From: JAKJGA01 sp029554345
GTDB lineage: Bacteria; Spirochaetota; UBA4802; JAFGJZ01
DNA length: 64,000 nucleotides
Direction of reading: 5' to 3'
Assembly (NCBI GenBank): GCA_035395685.1
Contig: DAOPBR010000001.1
Span: 112,745-176,744 of the forward strand
Position numbers and translations under genes: made by a program. Below are positions 9,083-17,761 of the stretch, piece after piece. The notes under the pieces were generated by a model that saw only the letters and a program-made list of their open reading frames with translations, did no database searches and was not told the DNA's origin. Positions within the stretch are counted from its first letter, which is position 1, and every line of letters starts with the position of its first letter.

Positions 9083-10129
9083 TTGGAAACATTTGAAACA
9101 ATTAAAAACTTTCTGATTGAAGAAAATAAATTCTCAAAAGCTGTTGTTTTTTTTACAGCCTCCGCTCTCATTTTCATTATACTTTCAGCAATAAAAAGCA
9201 CTTTGAGGATGCGTCTCAAAAAGGCTGCTAAAAACAATAAAAAAATAAAACGAATTACTTCTTTTATTGCTGAAACACACTACATGCTCGTCTTCGCGGT
9301 ATCATTTGAAATCGCCTCTATGTTAATCACTTTATCAAAAACTGAAAAAATGATTATCAACACCTTTGTTATCGCATCGATTTTCCTTGAATTGGCATCT
9401 ATTGCAGGAAAAAGTCTTAATCTGATTTTCTCCAAAATACATCACGGACAAAAATATAAATCCTCAGAAACTTTTTTTAATATTATTATTGTTCTTTCCA
9501 AGACAGCAATTTATTCAGCAGGATTAATAATAATTCTTTCAAATCTTGGTTTCAAAGTTTCAACACTTGTTACGAGTCTTGGAATAACCAGTATTGCTTT
9601 TGCATTTGCTTTTCAAAATATTCTTTCTGATTTATTTTCTTCCTTTACTATATATGTTGATAAACCTTTCGTGCAAAATGATTTTATAAGATTCGATGAC
9701 GTCGCAGGTACAATAATTAAAATAGGTATAAGAAGCACAAGAATATTGAGCTTAAACGGTGAAGAAATTATTCTCTCAAATAATCAGCTGACAAATAAGA
9801 CCGTAAGAAATTATACAAAAATGAAAAAAAGAAGAGTACTCCTCTCACATTCAGTCTGTTACGATACTGAAATCAGCAAGCTTGAAAAAATTCCGATAGA
9901 AATTAAAAAAATAATCGAGTCTCATAAAGACACAGAATACTCACGTTCAAATTTAAAAGAATTATCAGATTATTCAATTATCTTTGAAACAGAATATTTT
10001 ATTTCTTCTCCGGATTACGCATACTTTATGGAGATAAATGAACAAATAAATTTAGAAATTATGAAATATTTCAAATCCAAAAAAATAGAGTTTGCATATC
10101 CGACGCAAAATATAAATATCAGAAAATAG
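9083..10129 (+). CDS. MscS-family mechanosensitive channel
   Basis: 348 aa, starting at TTG with a good Shine-Dalgarno sequence (AGGAG, 8 bases away). There are four hydrophobic helices in the first 180 residues; the last is the pore helix TM3 (LVTSLGITSIAFAFAFQNIL), followed by the conserved beta domain (VDKPFVQNDFIRFDDVAGTI, then EEIILSNNQL and a TVRNYTKMKKRR segment). MscS channels open on membrane tension and release solutes on hypo-osmotic shock. Here the N-terminus is of the larger four- or five-helix YnaI/MSL type rather than the three-helix E. coli MscS type. It ends directly against the convergent sigma factor gene. Confidence 0.9.
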   Translation: METFETIKNFLIEENKFSKAVVFFTASALIFIILSAIKSTLRMRLKKAAKNNKKIKRITSFIAETHYMLVFAVSFEIASMLITLSKTEKMIINTFVIASIFLELASIAGKSLNLIFSKIHHGQKYKSSETFFNIIIVLSKTAIYSAGLIIILSNLGFKVSTLVTSLGITSIAFAFAFQNILSDLFSSFTIYVDKPFVQNDFIRFDDVAGTIIKIGIRSTRILSLNGEEIILSNNQLTNKTVRNYTKMKKRRVLLSHSVCYDTEISKLEKIPIEIKKIIESHKDTEYSRSNLKELSDYSIIFETEYFISSPDYAYFMEINEQINLEIMKYFKSKKIEFAYPTQNINIRK

Positions 10130-10651
10130 TCATTTCACCATGTCTTCATATTCTGAAAGTTTTGTTCTCATTATTTCATTTATTTCATTAAGAACTTTTC
10201 TGCGGAAACGATAATATTTTTGCGTGTATTTGGTATTTTTTTCTTTTACTATACACGAAAGATAGGCTTTTCTTTTTGATTGATTAAATGTTGATAGCGT
10301 AGAGTAGAATGTAGAAATTATTTCTTCACGGATAATCATATTCTCAAGATTAAAGTCATTCAGCTTCTCCATCTCCATGTATTCAATATTCTCTATCGGT
10401 TCAGAAATAATACTCGGTTTTCTCTGACGGTAGAAATCAATCAGTTTATTTTTTGCGCACACAAATAAATATCTTTTAGAAATCGATGATTCCGGAGGCA
10501 ATTCTTTCTTCTTTGCGAAAAGATTTAAAAATATTTCCTGAGCAATTTCTTCAGCTGTTTGTGAATTATGAATTTTCTTGCAGATGAATCCGACAATATC
10601 GCTGAAGTAATTTCGATAAAGCAGATCAAAACGTTTTTCATAGCTTTTCAA
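10130..10651 (-). CDS. ECF-type RNA polymerase sigma factor
   Basis: 173 aa, starting at TTG behind an AGGGG Shine-Dalgarno sequence. Region 2 is clear: the N-terminus through AEEIAQEIFLNLFAKKKEL matches sigma-70 region 2.1-2.2 and KRYLFVCAKNKLIDFYRQRKP matches 2.3-2.4. Region 4 is much less typical: after TLSTFNQSKRKAYLSC the usual helix-turn-helix pattern is hard to see and is replaced by a basic, Tyr-rich helix. No anti-sigma gene lies next to it. Its stop abuts the stop of the convergent mscS. I am fairly sure of the sigma-70 superfamily and unsure what it regulates. Confidence 0.8.
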   Translation of the reverse strand: MKSYEKRFDLLYRNYFSDIVGFICKKIHNSQTAEEIAQEIFLNLFAKKKELPPESSISKRYLFVCAKNKLIDFYRQRKPSIISEPIENIEYMEMEKLNDFNLENMIIREEIISTFYSTLSTFNQSKRKAYLSCIVKEKNTKYTQKYYRFRRKVLNEINEIMRTKLSEYEDMVK

Positions 10652-10873
10652 TTTAGTTGTCCCCTTTCAATACAATTTATAATATTATATACGGAAAATA
10701 AATGGGTATTTATCATCGTTTTATTAAGTTTTTTCATTTTTTTTTTAAATATGGCTTTACATCACTCATATTTTTACATCTATGAAATACTTTTTAATTT
10801 TACTAATTACAAATCAAGATTGGAAGCAAATAGAAGGGCTTATATTTAAAATTATAGATAGAAGAAATATAAT

Positions 10874-10900
10874 AAAACACCGCCTGTAAGGCGGTGTTTT
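10874..10900. terminator. Intrinsic terminator downstream of fusA
   Basis: An 11-bp perfect stem (AAAACACCGCC pairing with GGCGGTGTTTT) with a 5-base loop lies six bases beyond the fusA stop. The stem carries a run of Ts at its 3' end in either direction, so it can stop transcription both ways. Confidence 0.9.
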
Positions 10901-10906
10901 ATTATA

Positions 10907-12994
10907 TCAATCGGCTTTGTTGCCTTTTGCACGTTTTTCAGCAGCAGCTTTAACTACTTTTTCCTGAACGTCTTTTGGAACCTGCTCGTAAGCATGAAAT
11001 TCCATTGAATAGTTCGCTCTTCCGCTTGAAAGTGATCTGAGAGTAGTTGCATAACCGAACATTTCAACAAGAGGTGCTTTCGCATCAACTTTCTGAGAAC
11101 CTTTTCTGAATCTTCTCATGTCGCCGATCTTGCCTCTTCTTCTGTTTAGGTCTCCGATTACATCACCGATATAATCATCCGGTGTATTTACTTCAACTTT
11201 CATTACCGGCTCAAGAAGAATCGGATCAGCTTTTAGAAAAGCCTGTTTAAAACACATTGAAGCACAAAGTCTGAACGCCATATCCGATGAATCGACTGCA
11301 TGGAAACTACCGTCTATCAGAATAGCTTTAACGTCAAGAACCTGGAAGCCCGCAAGAATACCTTCATCCATAGTTGCTTCAAGACCTTTTCTAACTGAAG
11401 GAATATATTCCTGAGGAATTGCTCCTCCCTTAATCATATCAACAAACTCGAAACCCTTACCCGGATTAGGCTCAAAACGGATGGTACAGTTTGCGAACAT
11501 ACCTTTACCACCGGTCTGCTTAGCAAATTTATAAGAATTTTCAACAGGAGTCTTCATTGTTTCTCTGAATGCTACAGCCGGTTCTCCGACATCAACTATC
11601 AGACCATACTCTTCTTTCAGACGGTCAACCATGATCTCAAGGTGAAGCTCTCCCATACCCGCGATAACCGTTTCATTTGATTCTTCATCAACACGAGTCT
11701 TAAATGAAGGGTCTTCAGTTGAAAGTCTGTTAAGAGCAAAACCAAGCTTCTCTTCATCTTTCTTACTCTGCGGAGTAATCTTCATTTCAATAACCGCAGG
11801 CGGAATATGAATTTTTTCAAGAATTACAGGATTATCCTGATCACAAAGAGTATCGCCTGTTTTAGTGTCTTTCATACCGATAAGTGCAACGATTTCGCCG
11901 GCACCTGCAGATGTAAGTTCTTCTCTGTCTTTCGCATGAATTCTAAGAATTCGTCCTATTCTCTCTTTCTTTCCTTTTGTTGAATTAAGTACAGTTATAC
12001 CGCTTTCAAGTTTTCCGGAATAAATTCGAATAAATGTCTGCTGACCAACATAAGGGTCATTTATAAGCTTGAACGCAAGCGCACAAAAAGGATCGGACTC
12101 AACAGGATGTCTTGTATGAGATTTTGAAGGATCATTAATATCCTGTCCGTGCACAGAACCAATATCAACAGGAGAAGGAAGATAATCAAGAACAGCATCA
12201 AGATATTCTTCTACACCTTTGTTTTTATATGAAGATGCGCAGAAAACGGGAGTAATATTCTGATTTATAGTAACAGTTCTCGCAGCTTTTTTAAGTTCAT
12301 CATATCCGATTTCTTCTTCTGCAAGATACTTTTCCATGATTGCGTCATTGAAATCTGCAATTTTTTCGATCATGTTCTTTCTTGCAGCTTCGGCTTCAGC
12401 TTTCATGTCTTCAGGAATATCTTTTTCTTCTCTTTTCAATTCAGCCGGATAATAAACAGCCTTCATTTTCATAAGGTCTATTACACCCTGAAAATTATCT
12501 TCAGCTCCGATTGGCAGCTGAAAAGGAACTGCATTGGCATCAAGATATTTATTCAGCTGGCCGACAACTTCCATAAAATCAGAACCGACACGGTCCATTT
12601 TATTGACAAGTGCTATTCTTGGAACTTTATAACGGTCAGCCTGATTCCAAACTGTTTCAGACTGAGGCTCAACACCGCCCACTGCACAGAAAAGACCTAT
12701 AAGACCGTCAATTACGCGCATTGAACGCTCAACTTCAACGGTAAAGTCAACGTGACCCGGAGTATCGATGATGTTAATCTGATGATCTTTCCACTTTGTT
12801 GTAATTGCTGCAGAAGCGATCGTAATACCTCTTTCCTGCTCCTGCTTCATGAAGTCGGTAGTTGCCGCTCCGTCATGAACTTCTCCGAGTTCTCTATTTA
12901 CACCTGTGTAAAAAAGAATTCGCTCAGTAGTAGTTGTTTTTCCCGCGTCAATATGCGCGGCAATACCGATATTTCTAAGTTTCGAAAGCGGCAT
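10907..12994 (-). CDS. fusA: Translation elongation factor G
   Basis: 695 aa, normal length. The GTPase motifs are intact: P-loop AHIDAGKT (13-20), switch I RGITI (55-59), DTPGH (77-81) and NKMD (131-134). Domains II-V follow, with the domain IV segment IKGGAIPQEYIPSVRKGLEATMDEG split by the usual spacing. EF-G translocates tRNA and mRNA on the ribosome and, with RRF, recycles it. Switch I reads GAATTDFMKQEQERGITI rather than the commoner GAATMDWM version, which may mark one of the paralogous EF-G lineages that spirochaetes carry. It is transcribed alone, away from rpsL/rpsG/tuf, with a strong terminator. Confidence 0.97.
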   Translation of the reverse strand: MPLSKLRNIGIAAHIDAGKTTTTERILFYTGVNRELGEVHDGAATTDFMKQEQERGITIASAAITTKWKDHQINIIDTPGHVDFTVEVERSMRVIDGLIGLFCAVGGVEPQSETVWNQADRYKVPRIALVNKMDRVGSDFMEVVGQLNKYLDANAVPFQLPIGAEDNFQGVIDLMKMKAVYYPAELKREEKDIPEDMKAEAEAARKNMIEKIADFNDAIMEKYLAEEEIGYDELKKAARTVTINQNITPVFCASSYKNKGVEEYLDAVLDYLPSPVDIGSVHGQDINDPSKSHTRHPVESDPFCALAFKLINDPYVGQQTFIRIYSGKLESGITVLNSTKGKKERIGRILRIHAKDREELTSAGAGEIVALIGMKDTKTGDTLCDQDNPVILEKIHIPPAVIEMKITPQSKKDEEKLGFALNRLSTEDPSFKTRVDEESNETVIAGMGELHLEIMVDRLKEEYGLIVDVGEPAVAFRETMKTPVENSYKFAKQTGGKGMFANCTIRFEPNPGKGFEFVDMIKGGAIPQEYIPSVRKGLEATMDEGILAGFQVLDVKAILIDGSFHAVDSSDMAFRLCASMCFKQAFLKADPILLEPVMKVEVNTPDDYIGDVIGDLNRRRGKIGDMRRFRKGSQKVDAKAPLVEMFGYATTLRSLSSGRANYSMEFHAYEQVPKDVQEKVVKAAAEKRAKGNKAD

Positions 12995-13144
12995 TTTTCC
13001 CTCACTATTAAATGTTAATTAAAAAATTTCCTGTTTGATATTAAATCATCATAGGATATCAACACAAAGTTGTATTCAATCTGACCATACTCTTTTCGCG
13101 GCAGGGTTTGTCAATTTTTTTTTAATACCGATTCAGTGCCAAAA

Positions 13145-13912
13145 CTATTTCGCACTACTTCTTTTAGACAGCAAAAATTGTAAAAATAACATACCTGCAA
13201 TTATAATAAAAACAACCGAATAAATAAAAGCAAAAGTCTCAGGGGTAAAACAATCCGGAAATGAATAAGCATATTCATAGCGAATTACAAAGCTCTTAAT
13301 TATAACCGGGATTTGATGAATAAACGCAACAAAAATTACCAATGTAAAGGAAACAGCTCTTTGAAGAAACAGAACACTTTGAAGAATTATTGATTTATTT
13401 TTACGGGGAACCTGATTCATTATGAAATATATTAAAACCGTTAAAGGGCCCAGCATTTTCCAGGCATACGCACTGAAAGAATAAATAAAAACAGAATAAT
13501 TCCACAACAGCAAATTATTTAAAAATTCTATATCATACTTGTCGCCCAGATAGGCGAGAAATCCATCTCTTGGAGAAAAAAATAAATCAAAAATAACCGC
13601 AGTAATATCAGGCGGAAGCAAAAGAGGAACAGCCGACAAACAAACAACAATAATTCCCGGCTTGATATTAAACCTATAAAAAAACAATACAGTAAAAAAG
13701 CTTAATATAAATACTATAAAGAAAAAGGTAAAGAAATATAAAGCAAATATATCAGCGTCAGACGAAAATATACTTACAACACTGATTGTTCTCAAAGAAA
13801 AAAAGAGTCCCGCAAGAAAAACAGCAGCGCAGAGAACGGCTGTAACATTGAAAATTTTCCTTTTCAATACTGTTATCAATTTCTTTGTTTTTATAACCAT
13901 AAAAGCCATCAT
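13145..13912 (-). CDS. Polytopic membrane protein, unknown function
   Basis: 255 aa with about six hydrophobic segments (roughly residues 22-42, 55-80, 86-110, 132-152, 180-205, 225-248). The overall shape is permease-like, but I see no EAA loop, transporter signature or catalytic motif. The start could be any of three closely spaced ATGs. It diverges from a degenerate metallophosphoesterase-like lipoprotein and an OppD-like ATPase, about 60 bases away, so a functional link with that orphan ATPase is possible but unproven. Confidence 0.6.
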   Translation of the reverse strand: MMAFMVIKTKKLITVLKRKIFNVTAVLCAAVFLAGLFFSLRTISVVSIFSSDADIFALYFFTFFFIVFILSFFTVLFFYRFNIKPGIIVVCLSAVPLLLPPDITAVIFDLFFSPRDGFLAYLGDKYDIEFLNNLLLWNYSVFIYSFSAYAWKMLGPLTVLIYFIMNQVPRKNKSIILQSVLFLQRAVSFTLVIFVAFIHQIPVIIKSFVIRYEYAYSFPDCFTPETFAFIYSVVFIIIAGMLFLQFLLSKRSSAK

Positions 13913-13970
13913 TTAACCAAAATAATTGCAATCAAGAACTTTTTATCTTTACAGATTAATCAAAAGAATT

Positions 13971-14813
13971 ATGATTTCTACGATACAGATATTTTCTGTA
14001 ACTATTATAATATTAACGGCTTTACTGATGTTTACAAAAACAATTATTCTATTTGTTTCTTTATTTTCAGCTTTGTCATGCGCAGGCATTGAAAAAAAAA
14101 CTAATGATGTCAATTTCGCTCTTGTCGCAAATACCCGTCCGGAATCAGCTTTTAAGACAAATCCGGCCGAACTGGCAAAACTTATTGATTCAATCAATAA
14201 AGAAAACCCGACATTTCTGATTCATCTCGGAAATTTGATTCAGGGCGGTTTATCAAAAAGCGGAATTATAAAAAATGATGTTGAAAATCAGCTGGATTCT
14301 GCAAAAAAAGAATTCTCACGTTTCAGATCCATCGCATATTTTATACCTTCAGAACACGATAAGTTCGATGACAGTTTTGATCTTTTCAATAAAAGAGAAA
14401 ATCATGGAGAATATTTTTCATTTAATTACGGAACTCTGCATTTTATCGCGCTAAACGCTTCAAATTCAGGAAGAATTATCACCGAAGACCAGTTAATCTG
14501 GCTGAAGTCAGACATTCAAAAATACAAAAATTCAAAAATAATTATATTTTCAAAAATACCTTTTTTCGCTCCGCCGAACACCAAAACACAGACTATCGCC
14601 AATCCTTCAGAAGCCCACAGTATTCTTTTAAAATATAACGTTATCGCAGTTATTTCCTCAGAATCAGGTTCTGAATACGATATTAATAAAGACGGAGTCC
14701 GCCATATCAATCTCCCGCTTCCATCCATTGATGATAAACGTAAAAAATACGATTACTATATAATTCAAATACTCAACGGCAAACTATCAACTGAAGGAAA
14801 AATAATAAAATGA
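13971..14813 (+). CDS. Metallophosphoesterase-like lipoprotein with substituted metal ligands
   Basis: 280 aa from this ATG. A lipoprotein-like signal ends FSALSC, and an alternative start at 14028 gives a classical short lipoprotein signal (MFTKTIILFVSLFSALSC). The body follows the calcineurin-like phosphoesterase fold: FALVANTRP, HLGNLIQGG, PSEHD, YFSFNYGTLHFIALNAS and EDQLIWLKSDI are recognisable counterparts of GDTRP, GDLVD, GNHD, the YSFDYG strand and the QLEWL helix. The metal-binding Asp/His residues are mostly replaced (GD to GN, GNHD to SEHD, GHxH to SESG). It is therefore probably a binding or scaffold protein rather than an enzyme. It overlaps the next gene by 4 bases (ATGA). Confidence 0.65.
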   Translation: MISTIQIFSVTIIILTALLMFTKTIILFVSLFSALSCAGIEKKTNDVNFALVANTRPESAFKTNPAELAKLIDSINKENPTFLIHLGNLIQGGLSKSGIIKNDVENQLDSAKKEFSRFRSIAYFIPSEHDKFDDSFDLFNKRENHGEYFSFNYGTLHFIALNASNSGRIITEDQLIWLKSDIQKYKNSKIIIFSKIPFFAPPNTKTQTIANPSEAHSILLKYNVIAVISSESGSEYDINKDGVRHINLPLPSIDDKRKKYDYYIIQILNGKLSTEGKIIK

Positions 14814-15766
14814 GTCTTCTTGAAGTCAAATCACTTTATGCAGGTTTCAGAATAAGAGACAAACTGTATCCCGCGGCCAGAGATATCTCTTTTACTCTTG
14901 ATAAAGGTCACGCGTTGGGTCTAATCGGAGAAAGCGGATGCGGAAAAACAGTTACAGCTTATTCTATTATGCGGCTTCTTCAGAATCCCGGTGAAATAAT
15001 ATCCGGATCGGTATATTATAAAGATGAGGACCTTCTGCAATGCAGCGAAGCTGAGATGCGCCTGAAAAGAGGAAAAGAAATTTCAATGATATTTCAGGAG
15101 CCGTCAACAGCTCTTGATCCCTGCTACACAGCAGGATATCAAATATCTGAAACAATTCTCGCCCATCAGAATATTTCAAAAAAAGAAGCACGTAACAAAG
15201 CCATAGAACTTATTGACAGCATGAAAATTCCTGATCCCGTAAAAATATACTCATGCTATCCGCACGAACTATCCGGCGGCATGCAGCAGAGAATTATGAT
15301 TGCATCAGCACTTGCTTCCGGCTCTTCCCTTATGATTGCAGATGAACCTACAACAGCACTGGATGTAACCGTTCAGTCGCAAATATTATCAATATTAAAA
15401 AGCAAGGTTAAAAACGAAGGGCTTTCATTGATATTTATTTCACACGATCTCGGCATTACGGCAAATCTTTGTGAACGTACTGCTGTTTTATATGCCGGCG
15501 AAATCGTTGAAATTGGATATTCAGAAACAATTTTCTCTGATCCGATGCACCCTTACACACAAGCTCTCATCGAATCAATTCCTGCACAAAACTGCAAAGA
15601 AAAACTCTTGAATCCTATACAGGGAAACGTTCCGCCTATAGACTATGAAACAATGGGCTGCCGTTTTTACGACAGATGCAGAGAACGCAGTCAGGAATGT
15701 CTCGAAAAAAAGGTTTTGCTTGAAGAAAAGAAAAAAAATCATTCGGCAAGATGCATAAAAAAATGA
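14810..15766 (+). CDS. Oligopeptide/dipeptide ABC transporter ATPase (OppD/DppD type), orphan
   Basis: 318 aa. Walker A is GESGCGKT (40-47), the Q-loop lies in FQEPSTALDP, the signature LSGGMQQR is at 154-161, Walker B LMIADEP at 174-180, and the C-terminal oligo/HPY domain contains HPYTQALIESIP and a Cys pair region GCRFYDRC...C. This C-terminal Cys motif is found in peptide/nickel importer ATPases and can hold an iron-sulfur cluster. OppD normally works with OppF, OppB and OppC, but none are here. The start overlaps the upstream lipoprotein (ATGA), so the two are coupled. The end overlaps a terminator that belongs to the opposing gene. Confidence 0.9.
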   Translation: MSLLEVKSLYAGFRIRDKLYPAARDISFTLDKGHALGLIGESGCGKTVTAYSIMRLLQNPGEIISGSVYYKDEDLLQCSEAEMRLKRGKEISMIFQEPSTALDPCYTAGYQISETILAHQNISKKEARNKAIELIDSMKIPDPVKIYSCYPHELSGGMQQRIMIASALASGSSLMIADEPTTALDVTVQSQILSILKSKVKNEGLSLIFISHDLGITANLCERTAVLYAGEIVEIGYSETIFSDPMHPYTQALIESIPAQNCKEKLLNPIQGNVPPIDYETMGCRFYDRCRERSQECLEKKVLLEEKKKNHSARCIKK

Positions 15767-15788
15767 GAGGAAGCATGGGCTTCCTCTC
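15758..15788 (-). terminator. Intrinsic terminator of the Cys-rich protein gene
   Basis: A 10-bp perfect stem (GAGAGGAAGC with GCTTCCTCTC, 15765-15788, 4-base loop) is followed on the minus strand by a run of seven Ts (15764-15758). It lies about 24 bases beyond the stop of the small minus-strand gene and overlaps the last codon of the convergent ATPase gene. Confidence 0.85.
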
Positions 15789-15811
15789 TAAGTAAAAGGT
15801 CTATTGGAATA

Positions 15812-16006
15812 TTAGTAGGCCAACTTAATTTTATAGACGCTTTCAACAGCAGAAAGAATTGCCTTACGGCTGTTATCATCTGCGCTTGTAAGCATGTCAA
15901 ACACTTCTGATCTAGTATAAGAAATATCAAAGTGCTCGCAATTTCCGAGTCCTTTATCTCCGCAGAAGCTTCTATTGCAACAGTCTTTACAAAGTGATTT
16001 ATTCAT
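15812..16006 (-). CDS. Small Cys-rich protein under a sigma-54 promoter
   Basis: 64 aa. The N-terminal third holds a compact cysteine cluster, CKDCCNRSFCGDKGLGNC, followed by a His; this could bind zinc or an iron-sulfur cluster. The C-terminal half is a predicted helical segment (RSEVFDMLTSADDNSRKAIL). The ATG at 16006 is chosen because GGAGGA lies 5-6 bases upstream; an in-frame ATG at 16018 overlaps that Shine-Dalgarno sequence and is unlikely. It is a single-gene unit with its own terminator and a consensus sigma-54 promoter 37 bases upstream. The family is unknown to me. Confidence 0.8.
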   Translation of the reverse strand: MNKSLCKDCCNRSFCGDKGLGNCEHFDISYTRSEVFDMLTSADDNSRKAILSAVESVYKIKLAY

Positions 16007-16042
16007 ATTTTCCTCCAATTTCTTAAGTACACTTAATATAAA

Positions 16043-16059
16043 GCAATATTCGTGCCAAC
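16043..16059 (-). promoter_or_regulatory. Consensus sigma-54 (RpoN) promoter
   Basis: The minus strand reads TTGGCACGAATATTGCT, a full match to the RpoN consensus YTGGCACGRNNNTTGCW, with GG and GC exactly 12 positions apart. The implied start of transcription is near 16032, 26 bases before the ATG of the Cys-rich protein. An ATGTG-AA-CACAT inverted repeat at 16157-16168, about 125 bases upstream of that start, is in the right place for an enhancer-binding-protein site; that is speculative. Confidence 0.85.
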
Positions 16060-16107
16060 TTTTGGCAATTTAAGCTTAGCAAAAATTATGCGTTTAGGAG
16101 GTTGTTT

Positions 16108-16152
16108 ATGAACATTTTATATTATTTGAATATTTTTTATCATTATTTTTAA
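16108..16152 (+). CDS. Possible 14-residue leader-type peptide
   Basis: An ideal Shine-Dalgarno sequence (AGGAGG) stands 6 bases before an ATG that opens a 14-codon frame, MNILYYLNIFYHYF, then TAA. It is very rich in Tyr and Phe. No plus-strand gene follows until 17762, so it does not obviously act as an attenuator leader, and it lies in the upstream region of a minus-strand sigma-54 promoter. It may be chance. Confidence 0.2.
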   Translation: MNILYYLNIFYHYF

Positions 16153-16217
16153 CAATATGTGAACACATTTCATTTTTTGTTAATTTATTTACAATTCTAT
16201 TAACGTGTGAATTAATA

Positions 16218-17510
16218 TCATTGTATCTTTTTTGCAACACAATCCGGCAGTTGCGCTTTAACATCTTTCTCAACGCAGTCTTCAATCTCTTTTATGGATG
16301 ACTGAATTTCTTTTTGCAAAAAATGATTTCTATAAAGAGTCGGAGTCATACCAAACTTCTTTTTAAATGCCGTATTGAACACAGACTTGGAATTAAAACC
16401 CGAATCAAGACTCGCATGAAGAATATTTAATTCTTTTTCAGTATTCGAAATAATCCCCGCAGCAAAGTCTATTCTGTAATCATTAACAAAATTAAAGAAA
16501 TTCTTACCGAAAGTATCATTTATTATTTGTGAAATGTTATGTGTTGACACATCTATTTTTCGGGAAAAGTCTTTTATAGAAAAATCAGGATCAAGATAAG
16601 GTTTTTCCACATCCATGCAGTGATTTATACGCTTCAGATATTCTTCTTTAAGAGATTCGGATATCACATTTTTCCGGTATTTCGCATACCCATGCACTTC
16701 TCCTGCATAATCCGGATTTATTAGTCCGTTTGGATAATTATCAGGTGAAACTTTTCCAAGAATATAATAACCGGCCGAATAGATAGAAATTACAGTAATA
16801 AATGAATTAACCAGGGACAATATCTCCGGAAAAAAAGGTATCTTTATTATATGGAAAAAAGTCCAGAAATGAGCAAATGATTCTATATAATAGAAATTAA
16901 GGGAAAGGAATGGAAGAAGCCAAAGAATAAAAACTGCAAACAAAAAAACAAGAAGCCAAGTTGTCGAAGCCCTTTTCATCCCAGGAAAAATTATTTTTTG
17001 TCTGCTTCGGTATCTAAAGACTTCCTTTAGAGAAAAAGCAAGATAACTGAATATAATTACATACTTTATATTCTGTGAATAAAACCTGAAACGAGTGATA
17101 CCGCTTTCATCAAAATCAATAATAGAGTATGTTCCATATCCAAGATAGTGAGTGTTAAAAAACAAACTGATGCCGAAAAAGACAAGTGCCGGAACGAAAT
17201 GAATTAAATCTACGGATCTTAATCGTATATTCTTGCCAAAAAGAAAGCGTACATATAGGAGAATCAGATATCCGTATAAAAATCCTAGTGTATCTTTCAC
17301 TAAAAACAAAGGAAGATAATCAGACCACATGTGAGCCTTATAAACATAATGAAGTGCAAGCTCATAAGAAATAAACAGTATCAAAAAGGAAAAAACCCTG
17401 TCGGATCTCGACCTGCGAAAGAGCAGAAAAAATAAAAAAATACCCTGGGCTGAACCCAAAAGACAGAATTGAGTAATTATACCATTTATTAATACAAATC
17501 TTTCAAACAT
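16218..17510 (-). CDS. Membrane-anchored AraC-family transcription regulator
   Basis: 430 aa. The N-terminal 270 residues contain about seven or eight transmembrane segments in pairs (for example FCLLGSAQGIFLFFLLF and VFSFLILFISYELALHYVY). The C-terminal 110 residues are an AraC-type double helix-turn-helix (FSIKDFSRKIDVSTHNISQI, then ILHASLDSGFNSKSVFNTAF and KKFGMTPTLYRNHF). Such proteins are thought to sense a signal at the membrane and bind DNA directly; they are common in spirochaetes and Bacteroidetes. It is transcribed divergently from the sugar permease operon across a 250-base gap and is its probable regulator. No cognate site was identified. Confidence 0.88.
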   Translation of the reverse strand: MFERFVLINGIITQFCLLGSAQGIFLFFLLFRRSRSDRVFSFLILFISYELALHYVYKAHMWSDYLPLFLVKDTLGFLYGYLILLYVRFLFGKNIRLRSVDLIHFVPALVFFGISLFFNTHYLGYGTYSIIDFDESGITRFRFYSQNIKYVIIFSYLAFSLKEVFRYRSRQKIIFPGMKRASTTWLLVFLFAVFILWLLPFLSLNFYYIESFAHFWTFFHIIKIPFFPEILSLVNSFITVISIYSAGYYILGKVSPDNYPNGLINPDYAGEVHGYAKYRKNVISESLKEEYLKRINHCMDVEKPYLDPDFSIKDFSRKIDVSTHNISQIINDTFGKNFFNFVNDYRIDFAAGIISNTEKELNILHASLDSGFNSKSVFNTAFKKKFGMTPTLYRNHFLQKEIQSSIKEIEDCVEKDVKAQLPDCVAKKIQ

Positions 17511-17761
17511 ATCTACAACTAAACTGGACTATATTTATTAAATAAAGCATTTTATATAATTTTCATTTCTAACAGGGCAGAATAATCCTATTTTTTAAAA
17601 ATATCTAAAAAAAGCCATATTTTAACGTTTACTTATGAATGGTCGGAGTACTTTATGGCACATGATCCTTTTTTTTCGTTCTGTCTTATAAGATTGAACG
17701 ACAAATTTTTTAAAATAAGTATGCTTAGACAGATTAAGCTCACAACCCGAGGAAATTGCCG

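Noticed and set aside
13145..13912. ABC permease partner for the OppD-type ATPase
   Set aside because: It is polytopic, but no EAA loop is visible and it is on the opposite strand, so I left it as unknown.
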